NCBI RefSeq assembly: GCF_024256385.1
Contig: NZ_JAMLFW010000001.1
Location: 62,001-126,000 of the forward strand
Direction of reading: 5' to 3'
DNA from: Anatilimnocola floriformis
Lineage (GTDB): Bacteria > Planctomycetota > Planctomycetia > Pirellulales > Pirellulaceae
Length of the DNA stretch: 64,000 nt
A program made the translations under genes and the position numbers. The notes below the pieces were generated by a model, which saw only the letters and a program-made list of their open reading frames with translations, searched no databases and was not told the DNA's origin. Positions 25,570 through 34,918 of this stretch are shown here, in pieces. Every line of letters begins with the position of its first letter. Positions within the stretch are counted from its first letter, which is position 1.

Positions 25570-26667
25570 TTATTTCCGCGGTGTGATAATCAGAGCACCG
25601 TCGGCCGCTTCGATGATCAGGTCGTGGCGCACCTTTGCTTCATAGAGGAGCTGCCCGGCCATTCGGTTAATACCTGCCTGATAAATCAGTGGTTGGGTAA
25701 CGATCTGACAGCGCAAGAAAGCGTTGCGAACTCCCTTCACTTCGCCACGTGGATAGTTGATCGCCACCCAGCGAAATTTCCCACCCGACTCCATTTCGAC
25801 ATACGCCAGCGAATCGTTTTTCGTGCTATATCGGATGTTCCAGGCATCGAATGGATGGACAACGGGGCCTTTCACGTTTGTCACACCGTCGAGCCATTGC
25901 AGGAACTCCGTCATGGCGGTGTCATCGATCGGCTGGTCGTCGATGGCTATCAGCCTGCCGTGACAATACTCGCATGAGTGGGCTTCCCAAAGTTCAGTGG
26001 CAGGCCACTTCCACAAGCCATGCCACTGAGTATCGAGCCATTCCTGCGATGCTGTACCCTCCGGCCTGGCTTTGGTCAGTTTCCAAGAGCCGACCATGCG
26101 GTCGTCGAGATAGGTCCCTTCCGTTAGCTCCAGGTGCTCATTCTGCAGAAACTTTCCCTGCATCCTCCCGATCGCATCTTTGTGCAACTCCTTCGTCGAC
26201 TTGCCGGCTTCGTCGAACTCACGGGTCGAGTGAACCGGCGCGCTGGGATTGGTCGGCGTTGCCCGGCGCCTGATATCTTCATAACGCAGCGTGCCCGCGT
26301 CGTCGTATGTGCGCGCAAGCCATTCGTCAGCGGCCACGCCGAAGCGATTCTCTTTGATCATCTGACCGGTAGCGCGGCTGAACGTGCTCCTCTTCTCAAA
26401 GCGACCGTTGTGATAGGTCGCTTCCGCAACGAGTCGGCCATTGCGATAGCCACGAACGGGTCCGTAGATCCGCGACCCTAAGGGAGTGCGGTGTTTGGTA
26501 ACCACAAGACGATCAATATCGGTCCCCAAGAACTCGGCGTCGAAATAAACTTCCTGCCAAGGCCAAGCCCAGTAGCCGAAGATGGCAGCGATGACCGCAG
26601 TGATGATAAACGCCAAGCGCAGAGAAAATCGGGGGAACCAGCGGCGGAGAGGCATGGGCTGCGACAT
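25570..26667 (-). CDS. Planctomycete membrane protein with RFSLR-type N-terminus
   Basis: The 365-residue protein starts at an ATG giving MSQPMPLRRWFPRFSLRLAF, a basic stretch and RFSLR motif common at the N-terminus of planctomycete membrane proteins. One transmembrane helix follows (about 17-35). The large outer part has short GxxxNGRLVAEATYHNGRFEKRSTF repeats (partly quoted) that resemble toxin-antitoxin-type MORN-like antitoxin strands, then a C-terminal domain with CEYCHGRLIAID. That segment contains a CxxCH motif that would bind haem c if used, but one isolated motif is weak evidence. Function unknown. Confidence 0.65.
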   Translation of the reverse strand: MSQPMPLRRWFPRFSLRLAFIITAVIAAIFGYWAWPWQEVYFDAEFLGTDIDRLVVTKHRTPLGSRIYGPVRGYRNGRLVAEATYHNGRFEKRSTFSRATGQMIKENRFGVAADEWLARTYDDAGTLRYEDIRRRATPTNPSAPVHSTREFDEAGKSTKELHKDAIGRMQGKFLQNEHLELTEGTYLDDRMVGSWKLTKARPEGTASQEWLDTQWHGLWKWPATELWEAHSCEYCHGRLIAIDDQPIDDTAMTEFLQWLDGVTNVKGPVVHPFDAWNIRYSTKNDSLAYVEMESGGKFRWVAINYPRGEVKGVRNAFLRCQIVTQPLIYQAGINRMAGQLLYEAKVRHDLIIEAADGALIITPRK

Positions 26668-26698
26668 GCGACTATTCTCGCCTCGCGCACCGCAGATG

Positions 26699-28135
26699 TC
26701 ACTCGATCTCGTAGCGGATTTGGCCATGCTGCTGCGACCGGCTGATCCGGTCGAGCGCGTACAAGCCGGCGAGAACGAACTCGACGCAACTCGCGCGGAC
26801 GGCGGGATCGCTGGCCGCGTTCACTTCAAACGCTTTGTCCCACACGGGGGGCACGCGTTTGAGCCGCTCGGAATATTGCGCCGACGGCAGCATGTCGCCG
26901 ACTTCGATCTTCACGCCCTTGCCGAAGATCTCGGCGATCTCCTGCAAGCCGTGCTCTTCGACGTACTGCGTGAAGACGGTGCGAATGGCTTCGGCGATCA
27001 CGGCATCGAGAACTTGCCGTTCGCTCATTTGATGGCTCCCCATCAGGTCGAGCTCGAGCTTGCCGAGGGACGATGAGTACAAGTGACCGAGGTCGCTGAT
27101 TCGCGGCACGGCGGGCTTTTCCTTCAGCACCACCGACCGCTGCCGGGCCGAAGCAATCATCGCGCCGTAGTTGGCGATGCTGAAGCGAGCGCTCACGCCT
27201 GACGCTTGATCGATGTACTTACTCTTGCGAGCTTGCACGGTGATCTGCTCGATCAGCTCTTTCATGAAGTACGGCACGATGACCGGATAATCGCCGCCGA
27301 GATCGACCTTGGCTTCCTGTTCGAGAATCTTGATGCCCAGCTCGCGCTCGCGCGGATAGTGCGTGTGAATGACGCTGCCGATGCGATCCTTCAGCTGCGG
27401 AATGACTTTGCCGCTGCGGTTATAGGTCGAGGGGTTCGCGCTGAAGAGAATCAGCACGTCGATCTCAAAGCGAACTGGAAAGCCGCGAATCTGCACGTCG
27501 CGCTCTTCCAGAATATTGAACAAGCCAACCTGCACCAGTTCGTCGAGCTCGGGCAATTCGTTCATCGCGAAGATGCCGCGATGCATGCGCGGAATCAGAC
27601 CGAAATGGAGCGCGTCTTCGGTCGACATGCTCACGCCGGTGGCCAGTTTGGCGGGATCGATTTCGCCGATGATGTCGGCGAACTTCGTGCCCGGCGAAAG
27701 ACGTTCGGCGTAACGATCTTCGCGTTTCCACCAAGAGATAGGCGTTTCCTCGGGGGAATGCGTCGCCAGAAACTTCTTCGCCGCCGTCGTCATCGGATGG
27801 TACGGATCTTCATGCAGCGGCACGCCGGGAATGTCGAGGTAGGGAATTTCTTCGTCGAGAAAGCGGACGAGGGCCCGCATCATGCGACTCTTGCCCTGGC
27901 CTTTTTCGCCGAGGAAAAGCATGTCGTGACTGGCGAGCAGGGCGATGCTGATCTCGGGAATGACAGTGTCTTCGTAGCCGACGATGCCAGGAAAGAGATC
28001 ATCGTCGCCGGCCAGGGCCCGGAGAAAATTGTCGTGCAGTTCCCGCTTCACCGATTTAGAAACCCAGCCGCTGGCACGCAGCTCCTGCAGGTTTTTCGGC
28101 TTGGTAGAAGAGTGGGTCGGTGCGGCCTCAGTCAT
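26699..28135 (-). CDS. MoxR/magnesium-chelatase-like AAA+ ATPase
   Basis: The 478-residue protein has a Walker A GEKGQGKS near residue 75. The Walker B region reads [12 protein letters not shown], with Asn where most AAA+ proteins have Asp. [12 protein letters not shown] is the sensor region and [13 protein letters not shown] contains an arginine finger candidate. It resembles the ChlI/MoxR helix-2-insert clade, whose members remodel a partner protein, commonly one with a VWA domain. No VWA gene is adjacent. The next gene upstream encodes a coiled-coil protein. The Asn at Walker B may be a family trait, not a lesion. Confidence 0.85.
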   Translation of the reverse strand: MTEAAPTHSSTKPKNLQELRASGWVSKSVKRELHDNFLRALAGDDDLFPGIVGYEDTVIPEISIALLASHDMLFLGEKGQGKSRMMRALVRFLDEEIPYLDIPGVPLHEDPYHPMTTAAKKFLATHSPEETPISWWKREDRYAERLSPGTKFADIIGEIDPAKLATGVSMSTEDALHFGLIPRMHRGIFAMNELPELDELVQVGLFNILEERDVQIRGFPVRFEIDVLILFSANPSTYNRSGKVIPQLKDRIGSVIHTHYPRERELGIKILEQEAKVDLGGDYPVIVPYFMKELIEQITVQARKSKYIDQASGVSARFSIANYGAMIASARQRSVVLKEKPAVPRISDLGHLYSSSLGKLELDLMGSHQMSERQVLDAVIAEAIRTVFTQYVEEHGLQEIAEIFGKGVKIEVGDMLPSAQYSERLKRVPPVWDKAFEVNAASDPAVRASCVEFVLAGLYALDRISRSQQHGQIRYEIE

Positions 28136-28235
28136 TATGTCTTGCTCGCTTCGCGCGGAATGTTGCTCGGTCGTCTCGTGCGTTCATTATACGAGACCGG
28201 GCAAGGGCGAAGCGGCGCGAGTGCGGCTGGCCGCG

Positions 28236-29648
28236 TTAGGCAGTCAGTTGCGGATCGAGAGTGGCTTCGCGCAGTTGAGCGGCGAGCTCACGAATTTCCT
28301 CTTCATAACGACGGCGATCGTCGTGCAATGCTTGGCGAGCGGTACGCAGTTCCTGGTGCTCGGCTTCAAGCTGTTGCTCGCGCTCGACCAGTTGGCGGGC
28401 TTGCTGTTCGATGCCAGACTGCCGCGCGACACCCCAGCTGCGAACATCCTGCCGCTCGGTGGCGATGAGCTGATGCTGCATCTCCAAACGCTCGGCGAGT
28501 TGCAGCAGTTCCTCTTTTTGCTTCGCCAGCGACTTCTGTTCCTGCTCGAATTGCTGGCTGAGTTGCAGCCGCAGCGCCGCGATCGAACGCGTGATTTCGG
28601 CACTGCTCAAGCGGCCGGTGATCTGGGCCCAGAGTTGTTCGGCGATGAGCCGCATTTCGAGCGACTGCCGGTGGACATGGCCGATCTCGGTCCGCATTTG
28701 TTCCATGGCGACGCGTTGGCGTTCGACGATGGTTTCGCGACTTTCGACTTCACGTTTACGATGGACAATCTCGAGATCGGCGGCGCCCAATGCTTCATCG
28801 AGCGTCTTACGTTCGCGCTGCATTTGGGTTGTTCCCTGCACGCGTTGCCGTTCGAAGTCGACTCGCTCTTGATCGAGCCGCTGTTGCAGCTCGTGCAGTT
28901 TTTGCTCGGCGATTTCCAGTTTGCGACGGCGGTCGGCCGTTTCAAATTCGAGTTGCTGCCGTTGCTCTTCGACCTGGCGGTTCCACAGGTCGGCGGCTCG
29001 TTCGCGTTCTTGGCGGGCGGTGTTTTCTTCGTGCGTCTTTTGCAACTGCCAGAGAGATTGCGAGTGCGACAGCGCGGCATTTTGCCGATCGAGTTCCTGC
29101 CGTCGCTGGCGGAGTTGCATGTCGAGAGCGTTCAGCGCGTTTTCGCGCGTGGCGATCTTATCGGCCCGCTCGTCGTTGGTTTGCACTTGCTCCTGGCCGC
29201 GAGCGACTTCAGCCGAGCGATGCTGCAGATCTTCGACCTGACGGCAAAGTTCGGCTTCGCGCTGTTGGAAGTCGTATTCCCGTTCGCGCTGCCAGAGACG
29301 GGAGGTGCGGAGATCGGCTTCGAGCTGAGCGATGCGAGCGTTGAGTTGAGATTCGCGGCGATCGACTTCGGCGAGCCGCGATTTTAAATGGCCCGCGAGC
29401 TGGGCGGCTTGCAGTTGCAACTGCTCCTCGCGGAGCGCGAGTTCTTGCAGTGGCCCCGGCGCAGGCTCGGGCGGCATCTCAGCCAGCGAGGCCATCAGGT
29501 CGGCGGCAATCTGTTCGGCAGGCACGGCGTGCGGCGCATCGATTCGCAGCGGCGAAACAGAGCCGGTTGGTTCCGACGACTGCCCGTTCGCGCCGACCGC
29601 TTTGTCCGATTTCGAGTCCGTCGTTTTGCCGGCACGCGTTCTGGCCAT
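28236..29648 (-). CDS. Long coiled-coil protein
   Basis: The 470-residue protein starts at an ATG with a GGAG site. Residues 1-60 are polar and disordered in appearance. From about 70 to the end nearly all residues fit a heptad pattern with many Glu, Gln, Arg and Leu and almost no Pro or Gly, so a continuous coiled coil is likely. There is no signal peptide or transmembrane helix. Such proteins act as cytoplasmic scaffolds. The AAA+ gene follows 100 bases downstream in the same direction and may encode a partner. Confidence 0.82.
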   Translation of the reverse strand: MARTRAGKTTDSKSDKAVGANGQSSEPTGSVSPLRIDAPHAVPAEQIAADLMASLAEMPPEPAPGPLQELALREEQLQLQAAQLAGHLKSRLAEVDRRESQLNARIAQLEADLRTSRLWQREREYDFQQREAELCRQVEDLQHRSAEVARGQEQVQTNDERADKIATRENALNALDMQLRQRRQELDRQNAALSHSQSLWQLQKTHEENTARQERERAADLWNRQVEEQRQQLEFETADRRRKLEIAEQKLHELQQRLDQERVDFERQRVQGTTQMQRERKTLDEALGAADLEIVHRKREVESRETIVERQRVAMEQMRTEIGHVHRQSLEMRLIAEQLWAQITGRLSSAEITRSIAALRLQLSQQFEQEQKSLAKQKEELLQLAERLEMQHQLIATERQDVRSWGVARQSGIEQQARQLVEREQQLEAEHQELRTARQALHDDRRRYEEEIRELAAQLREATLDPQLTA

Positions 29649-29974
29649 GGTTTTCGCTCCGCCCATCGCTCGCAGGGTTGCTGCGTCGCCGGCTGCTATC
29701 AGCCAGCGTCGTCAGGCTCGACCCAATCGTTAAAGCTTCTCGCGTCTAGCATCGGCAGACGGCTGCAACTGCTGCAGGGAAACTTGCCGCGCATGGCAAA
29801 AAGAATCGATTGAGCGCGAAAGAAGGGGGCGCGATTCGCGCGGCGCTGCAGAAGCCCCTGGCTTGAGGGAGCGGAGAAGCGTCGCCACAGATGGCAACGC
29901 TAGCGGAGTAGGGCAGAAGCCGCTAAACCCCTGCCGCAGTGGCAGGGGCGATCTATCGAAAGAGCTGAGTCGAT
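29649..29974. other. Intergenic region with two hairpins
   Basis: This 326-base gap lies between the GlsB-type gene and the coiled-coil gene, both leftward. Two hairpins are seen: GCGTCGCCA/TGGCAACGC with one mismatch at 29879-29900, and CCCCTGCC/GGCAGGGG with a GCAGT loop at 29928-29948. The second could help end GlsB transcription but has only three T residues after it. No gene was seen. Confidence 0.55.
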
Positions 29975-30358
29975 TTAATCGTCTTCATAAACAACCGCAG
30001 CGCGACGCCGCGGGGCTGCGCGAGCGGGTCGACGTTTGATCGGCCCTTCGCCTTCGACGAACCAGTAGCCGCCGAGCAGTTTGTAGAAGAACAGAATGAT
30101 AAACGCCCCCGCCGTGGCCACCACGAAGCCGATCGGGCTGATCGGTGTGACCTGCCGGCCGCCTTCGTAGAAAAAGGCCAGCACGCCGAGGCCGATCACG
30201 GTACCGCCGACGCCCATCGCGAGTGTCGCTACTGCGCCGCCGGGATCTTTGCCGGGCATGATCGCTTTGGCGAGCAGCCCCACGATCGTGCCGAAGCCGA
30301 CCCAAGCGAGAATATCGTGCGCCAGTTGCTGCGCAAACTTCAGTGTGTCGCCGTCCAT
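29975..30358 (-). CDS. GlsB/YeaQ/YmgE family membrane protein
   Basis: The 127-residue protein has three hydrophobic helices and the GlsB/YeaQ pattern WVGFGTIVGLLAKAIMPGKDPGG, then GVGGTVIGLGVLAFF and FVVATAGAFIILFFYKLLGG. The tail is strongly basic with RRPARAAPRRR and ends in acidic residues. Family members are small inner-membrane proteins linked to stress responses. The basic tail is longer than usual for the family. Confidence 0.85.
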   Translation of the reverse strand: MDGDTLKFAQQLAHDILAWVGFGTIVGLLAKAIMPGKDPGGAVATLAMGVGGTVIGLGVLAFFYEGGRQVTPISPIGFVVATAGAFIILFFYKLLGGYWFVEGEGPIKRRPARAAPRRRAAVVYEDD

Positions 30359-30561
30359 GGCAATCCTCCGTTTACTACGTCACCTTGTCTGTATCGGCGA
30401 TAGGGGTCAGGAACTTCGCAATGATTTTGCGGGAGGGTGAAAGTGGGAGGAGTATTCAGGCGCGGCGTCGGGCTGCATGCAGGATTCTTTTCGTTGGACA
30501 TTCGCCTGCTGGCAGGTGCAGAATACCTCGGCTGCCACTAATCCTCTCCCGAGACCCACCG

Positions 30562-32715
30562 ATGAAATACTGCGTCGCTGGAATCGTTTTTGGGCTCCTC
30601 TGCTGCTCGTTTGCTGTCGCCCAGGAACCACCGTCGCTGAAAGATCTTCCAACAAACACTTGGGTCAAACTCACGCCGCTAAAAAACACGCCGCCGTCGC
30701 CGCGGCTTGGCTATGAAGGAGCCTGCGTTTGGGATTCCGTGCATCAGCGCTTGATTCGATATGGCGGTCACAATCAGGGTGGCGGCGGCGAACAGAACTC
30801 GGAGATGTGGTCGTTCGATCCGCTGACGGCTAAGTGGCAGTTGCACGAGCCGAACTTGCAGCCGCCGGGAATTTGCTGCGGGCAGCAGAATGTGTTTGAT
30901 CCGATTCGCGGGCAGTACATTCGATTTCCCGCGTTCAGCGCGAGCCACGGCTGGCAATGGCTGCGCGAGGTGTATCTCAACAACGCTTCGATTTGGACAT
31001 TCGACTTGCCGACGAATCGGTGGCGAATGATCAGGCCGTTGCCCACGGCTCATCCATCGCCGCTGCGGTGCGCGAGTTGGGATCGCGAGCATCAGGTCGT
31101 GGTCCTATTTGGCGGCGAGGGAAACAGCGAAGGGACGCAGGTCTACGATCCGCAAACCAACGAATGGATCGCCATGAAGCCGAAGCAACAGCCCGAGTTT
31201 CGCAGCGGCGGCAGCATGGCGTACGACGATCAAGTCCGGCAGCATGTGCTGTTTGGTTCGCAGTTCAACGACGACAAGCGCACCTGGGTGTACGATCTGC
31301 GCGAGAACACCTGGCGCGACATGCAGCCGCCCGAAATGCCGCCCACGAATAAGAACGACGCAGTGCTGACCTACGATGCAGCGGCTGGCACCGTGCTGGC
31401 GATCATCAAGGAAACGGTCGGCGAAGATGAGAAAGCGAAGCACCAACTGTCGACTTGGAGTTATGACCTCGCGGCCAATCGTTGGAAGAAACTCGAACCC
31501 GCCAGTGAGCCCGATCCGACCGGCAGTCGCGCACGGCAATTAATGTTTGCGCCGGAACTCGGTGTGGCGCTGCTAGAAAACCGGCCGAGCAATTCCAGTG
31601 GTGTGGCCGAACAGCAGATCTGGGCCTATCGCACGGCAACGCCTGATCTGGGCAAGCACAAATCGGCGACGCAATTCGCCGAACTTAAAGTGTCGACCAA
31701 ACGGGACGCGGCACACTTGAGTTGGAAAATGGTCGGCGATCGCCAGCCGGCGCGGTTCTCGATTCATCGCGGTCAGGCCGATCGACCTTGGAAGTTGCGC
31801 TGGCAAGAAGTGGGTCAGGTCGACGGCAACCAGCGAGCCTTCATCGATCCATCCGTGAAAACGGGCGAGCGCTACTTCTATTACCTGACCGCGCTGCTGA
31901 CCAACTCAATTGTCGACTCAGTGAGTATTCGCGTCGCGACTCAGCCGCCGATTGCTGACGAGTTATCTGTCTCGGTTCTATCGCCGCAAGAAGTGCAACT
32001 CGAATGGTCGATGCCGGGGAAGGAGAGCAGCGACATTGTGGGTTATCATATCGAGCGAGCGCCCGTCGAAGTGCTCAGCGATGATCAGCTGAAGAAACTG
32101 AAGTCGCAAACACCGCCGCTCGAATCACCAAGCGTCGGCATGATTCGCCGCGTGGGTCCGTTCGAACGGTTGACGAAAGAGCCGATGCTCAGCGCTAAGT
32201 TCAGCGACAAGACCATCGATTTGAACAAGCCGACGAGCGTCGAAGGTGAGCCGCTCGATCAACGCAAAGTGTCGACTGAAGACCTCGATCTCAGCGGCAG
32301 GCCGTATCGCTTTGGCGTGTATGCCTATCGCGTGCGAGCGGTGAACGTGCTGGGTGTCGAAGGAGGAGCATCTTCGGCAGTACTAACCATTCCATCGGCG
32401 CCGCAGTTTCTCTTTTCGAAAGAAGACGGCGCCAAGTGTCACTTGAAATGGCAAGCCAGCAGCGAACAGCAATTGCAGGGCTATCGCGTGTACCGAATGG
32501 ATGGCCGGTATGCGAAGGATGCGATCCCGCGTTTGACCGACAAGCCGATCAAGGAACTCACGTTCACCGATGAAGAAGCCGGCAAGGCGACGCGGCGGTA
32601 TCATGTCGTCGCCGTGGATGCGATCGGCCAGGAGGGTTTCCCAAGCAGCCCGGTGTGGTTCGAGCGCGAGTGGAAAGAGTTTTACAAACCATTCACCGGC
32701 GAATGGCATCAGTAG
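30562..32715 (+). CDS. Secreted kelch-repeat protein with fibronectin type III-like domains
   Basis: The 717-residue protein has a signal peptide (KYCVAGIVFGLLCCSFAVA). Kelch blades run over residues 40-370, for example ACVWDSVHQRLIRYGG, MWSFDPLTAKWQLHEP, VVVLFGGEGNSEGTQVYDP and TWVYDLRENTWRDMQPP. FnIII-like domains follow to the C-terminus, seen in LSVSVLSPQEVQLEWSMPG and KCHLKWQASSEQQLQGYRVYR. A beta-propeller plus FnIII suggests carbohydrate or protein binding outside the cytoplasm. The upstream frame to 30343 is not convincing. It is followed directly by an inverted repeat that overlaps its stop codon. Confidence 0.85.
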   Translation: MKYCVAGIVFGLLCCSFAVAQEPPSLKDLPTNTWVKLTPLKNTPPSPRLGYEGACVWDSVHQRLIRYGGHNQGGGGEQNSEMWSFDPLTAKWQLHEPNLQPPGICCGQQNVFDPIRGQYIRFPAFSASHGWQWLREVYLNNASIWTFDLPTNRWRMIRPLPTAHPSPLRCASWDREHQVVVLFGGEGNSEGTQVYDPQTNEWIAMKPKQQPEFRSGGSMAYDDQVRQHVLFGSQFNDDKRTWVYDLRENTWRDMQPPEMPPTNKNDAVLTYDAAAGTVLAIIKETVGEDEKAKHQLSTWSYDLAANRWKKLEPASEPDPTGSRARQLMFAPELGVALLENRPSNSSGVAEQQIWAYRTATPDLGKHKSATQFAELKVSTKRDAAHLSWKMVGDRQPARFSIHRGQADRPWKLRWQEVGQVDGNQRAFIDPSVKTGERYFYYLTALLTNSIVDSVSIRVATQPPIADELSVSVLSPQEVQLEWSMPGKESSDIVGYHIERAPVEVLSDDQLKKLKSQTPPLESPSVGMIRRVGPFERLTKEPMLSAKFSDKTIDLNKPTSVEGEPLDQRKVSTEDLDLSGRPYRFGVYAYRVRAVNVLGVEGGASSAVLTIPSAPQFLFSKEDGAKCHLKWQASSEQQLQGYRVYRMDGRYAKDAIPRLTDKPIKELTFTDEEAGKATRRYHVVAVDAIGQEGFPSSPVWFEREWKEFYKPFTGEWHQ

Positions 32716-32800
32716 GACAGACCATTGGTCCGTCTAGGACTGCTATTCAGCGAATTGGGCGAGTGCTCCCGCTTCGGAACGGACCAATGGTCCGTCCTAC
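32712..32800. repeat. Inverted pair of GTAG-footed palindromes (REPIN-like)
   Basis: The 24-base arms at 32712-32735 and 32777-32800 are inverted copies with three differences. Each arm has a GTAG foot, an 8-bp stem and an ATT loop; the second arm in reverse has stem GACGGACC/GGTCCGTT. This is the plan of REP elements arranged as an inverted pair. The left arm overlaps the kelch gene stop codon. Confidence 0.65.
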
Positions 32801-32807
32801 GTGGTGG

Positions 32808-33416
32808 TCACTTCCCCTTTTGCCACTGTTGTTTCAACCCCGTCAAACGGCCCAGCAGAAAATCCATGTCCTTTGCTGCTTCGCCGTCGAGGGCCGGTCG
32901 CAGGGCTTCTAGTCGCTCGATCATCTTTAGATCCCAGCCGAGCGGCCGATAGAGTTCGACGTGGCCGTTGCCGTTGATCGATTGCCAGCCGAGCTCTTTG
33001 AACTCCGCGCCGCCGTCTTTTTTCTTCGCAGTGAGAGTCAGGCTGTAGCCGACGGCGGGCTTGATGTCTTTGGTGCTGATGTCGCCGGCCGTAGCAATGA
33101 AGCCATCCTTCGCCAACGCGTCGAGAAGCTTGAGCATGGCGTCGCGATCGAGCTTCGTGACACGGTCGAAAGAATTATCGCCCGCCGCCGCAAAGTCACC
33201 CAGGTGATAAGTGATTTGATAAAAGGGCTTGTCCTGATCGCCGAAATAGCGAAAGGCCGCCGTCAACGATTCACAGGTCCGCAGCATTTTCAGGCGGCGG
33301 GCAGTAAGTTTTTCGGTTTCTTCGTCGGCGACTGCTGGCAACGCCAGGGCCGCGGTGATTCCAGCTGCTGCGCAGCCTACGAGCCATTCCCGCCGCGTCG
33401 AATCTTCAATGTGCAT
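32808..33416 (-). CDS. Hypothetical secreted protein with Tat-like leader
   Basis: The 202-residue protein begins with STRREWLVGCAAAGITAALALP, a twin-arginine type leader, preceded by an AGGTG ribosome site. The rest is a mostly alpha/beta soluble domain without a family signature I recognise. It contains ITYHLGDFAAAGDNSFDRVTK and a C-terminal helix ending QWQKGK. It is convergent with the kelch gene across the inverted repeat. Export is inferred; no function is proposed. Confidence 0.7.
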   Translation of the reverse strand: MHIEDSTRREWLVGCAAAGITAALALPAVADEETEKLTARRLKMLRTCESLTAAFRYFGDQDKPFYQITYHLGDFAAAGDNSFDRVTKLDRDAMLKLLDALAKDGFIATAGDISTKDIKPAVGYSLTLTAKKKDGGAEFKELGWQSINGNGHVELYRPLGWDLKMIERLEALRPALDGEAAKDMDFLLGRLTGLKQQWQKGK

Positions 33417-33499
33417 GCATCACCTGGGTCCATAGGAGGTTTGTCCAGGATAAGACGACTGGCAGGCAAAAAAGTTTTCTTCCTGAGTCAACGAGAAAT

Positions 33500-34153
33500 T
33501 TAACCGGTCTCATCCAGCTCCGCGAAAAGTGTCGCGACCGGCAGCTCGAATCCAGGCAGTACCGAAGTCGAGATGGTGGCCGTTTCGTCAAACCGTGTGA
33601 TGCTGCCATCGGCTTGATACTGAATGATCTCGCGCGTGGGAATCAGCACTTCCCAGCATTCCAACACGCCGGCGGCAAAGTAGTCGGTGCGTTTCCGCTC
33701 CATCTCTTTTTTGGTGTTCCCAGGACTGAGAACTTCGATCGCCAGATCGGGAGCCAGCCGCGGCACCTGAGCTTTTGGAATCTTGCGCCCCGGCAGCCGA
33801 TCCCAGGAAATAAAACAAACATCGGGAATGCGAATCTGCGCTGGCAGAACTCGCAGCATTCCATCGGAACTCAGGACTACACCAAGTTTTCGCGGCTTCA
33901 CGAACAGCCACAGGTAATTGATCAAAAACGCCGCCAGCAGCGATTCCGCAAACCCCATGGCTTTCTCCACCAGCACGCCGTCGATGAGTTCACACAAGCG
34001 CTTCTGCGGAGCGGCTTCGAGGCGCAGCACATCCTCTTCGGTGGCAGTCCCCGGCGCGGGATGCAATAGAATCCGGCTCGGCGGAATATCACCGAGGTCG
34101 GCCAGCAGATCGGCCACCGTCTCCGGTGTCCTGGTGGTGATGTCGATTGACAT
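33500..34153 (-). CDS. Uma2 family endonuclease-like protein
   Basis: The 217-residue protein matches the Uma2/DUF820 PD-(D/E)XK fold. ELIDGVLVEKAMG is the leading motif. IRIPDVCFISWDRLP, LAPDLAIEVLSPGNT with the Glu of the nuclease core, and ERKRTDYFAAGVLECWEV follow. The family is greatly expanded in cyanobacteria and planctomycetes, and its biological role is poorly known. It is a stand-alone gene between two leftward genes. Confidence 0.9.
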   Translation of the reverse strand: MSIDITTRTPETVADLLADLGDIPPSRILLHPAPGTATEEDVLRLEAAPQKRLCELIDGVLVEKAMGFAESLLAAFLINYLWLFVKPRKLGVVLSSDGMLRVLPAQIRIPDVCFISWDRLPGRKIPKAQVPRLAPDLAIEVLSPGNTKKEMERKRTDYFAAGVLECWEVLIPTREIIQYQADGSITRFDETATISTSVLPGFELPVATLFAELDETG

Positions 34154-34199
34154 ATCGTTATCGTAGTCGTTCCGATCTCCGCTGGCGAACTTCGCCGAA

Positions 34200-34784
34200 C
34201 TACTTCAGCGTAACTCCTTCGAGCGCGAGCAGCTTCTCTTTCATCTCGATGCCCGAGGGGCAGGAATATCCGCCCACCTTGCCGCCGGAGGCGACCACGC
34301 GATGGCAAGGGATGACCAACGGAAAGCGGTTCATGCGCATCACGCTGCCGACCGCGCGGGCGGCGCCGGGCGAACCAGCCGCGGCGGCGATTTCGCCATA
34401 GCTGCGGATCTCGCCACGGGGGATGCGCAGGACCGCCCGTTGCACCTTCTTTTGAAAAGCCGATTGCGCGCCGAAGTCGAGCGGCGCGTCGCTCCAATCG
34501 ACCACTTTGCCGACGGCGAATTTTTTCAGCTTCGCAATAAACCGGGCGACCCAAGTTGGAGTCTCAGACCCATCGACGGGCTCGGCCTGTGAACGTTGCG
34601 CCGCGGCGGCGGGCGAATCATGGCCGAACGAAATCAGGGTAATCTTGTCGCCTTGCCACTCCACCACAATCCAGCCGACCTCGGAATCGAACACCGCGCA
34701 CTGGTACTCACTAACCACCGCCTTATGAGGTGTCGATTTGCGGCGAGCAGATTTCTGACGGCGAAGCGATTTGAGTTGCGGCAT
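34200..34784 (-). CDS. ogt: Methylated-DNA-[protein]-cysteine S-methyltransferase
   Basis: The 194-residue protein repairs O6-alkylguanine by accepting the alkyl group on Cys160 in the IPCHRV motif. Just before it lies the helix-turn-helix segment IPRGEIRSYGEIAAAAGSP with the Arg finger in SVMRMNRFP. The first 20 residues are basic and unusual for the family, perhaps an extended DNA-binding tail. A GGAG site precedes the ATG by eight bases. No Ada regulatory domain is present, so it is the Ogt type. Confidence 0.94.
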   Translation of the reverse strand: MPQLKSLRRQKSARRKSTPHKAVVSEYQCAVFDSEVGWIVVEWQGDKITLISFGHDSPAAAAQRSQAEPVDGSETPTWVARFIAKLKKFAVGKVVDWSDAPLDFGAQSAFQKKVQRAVLRIPRGEIRSYGEIAAAAGSPGAARAVGSVMRMNRFPLVIPCHRVVASGGKVGGYSCPSGIEMKEKLLALEGVTLK

Positions 34785-34918
34785 GGTTGCTCCACGAGCG
34801 TGCGGGAATCTTGCGGGTTCAGTTCACTATATCGCCATTGACCAAAAGCTCGCCATTCCCTACTAACCCCTCACCCAGCGTAGTTCGTTTGTTGTCGGCC
34901 TTTGGCAAAGCACGTTGA

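Noticed and set aside
25570-26667. CxxCH haem c motif in the membrane protein at 25570
   Set aside because: A single CEYCHG match in a protein with no other cytochrome features is likely by chance; it is only mentioned in the feature.
27984-29387. 467-residue plus-strand frame
   Set aside because: It is antisense to the coiled-coil gene and reflects its codon periodicity; the reverse-strand product has the better ribosome site and composition.
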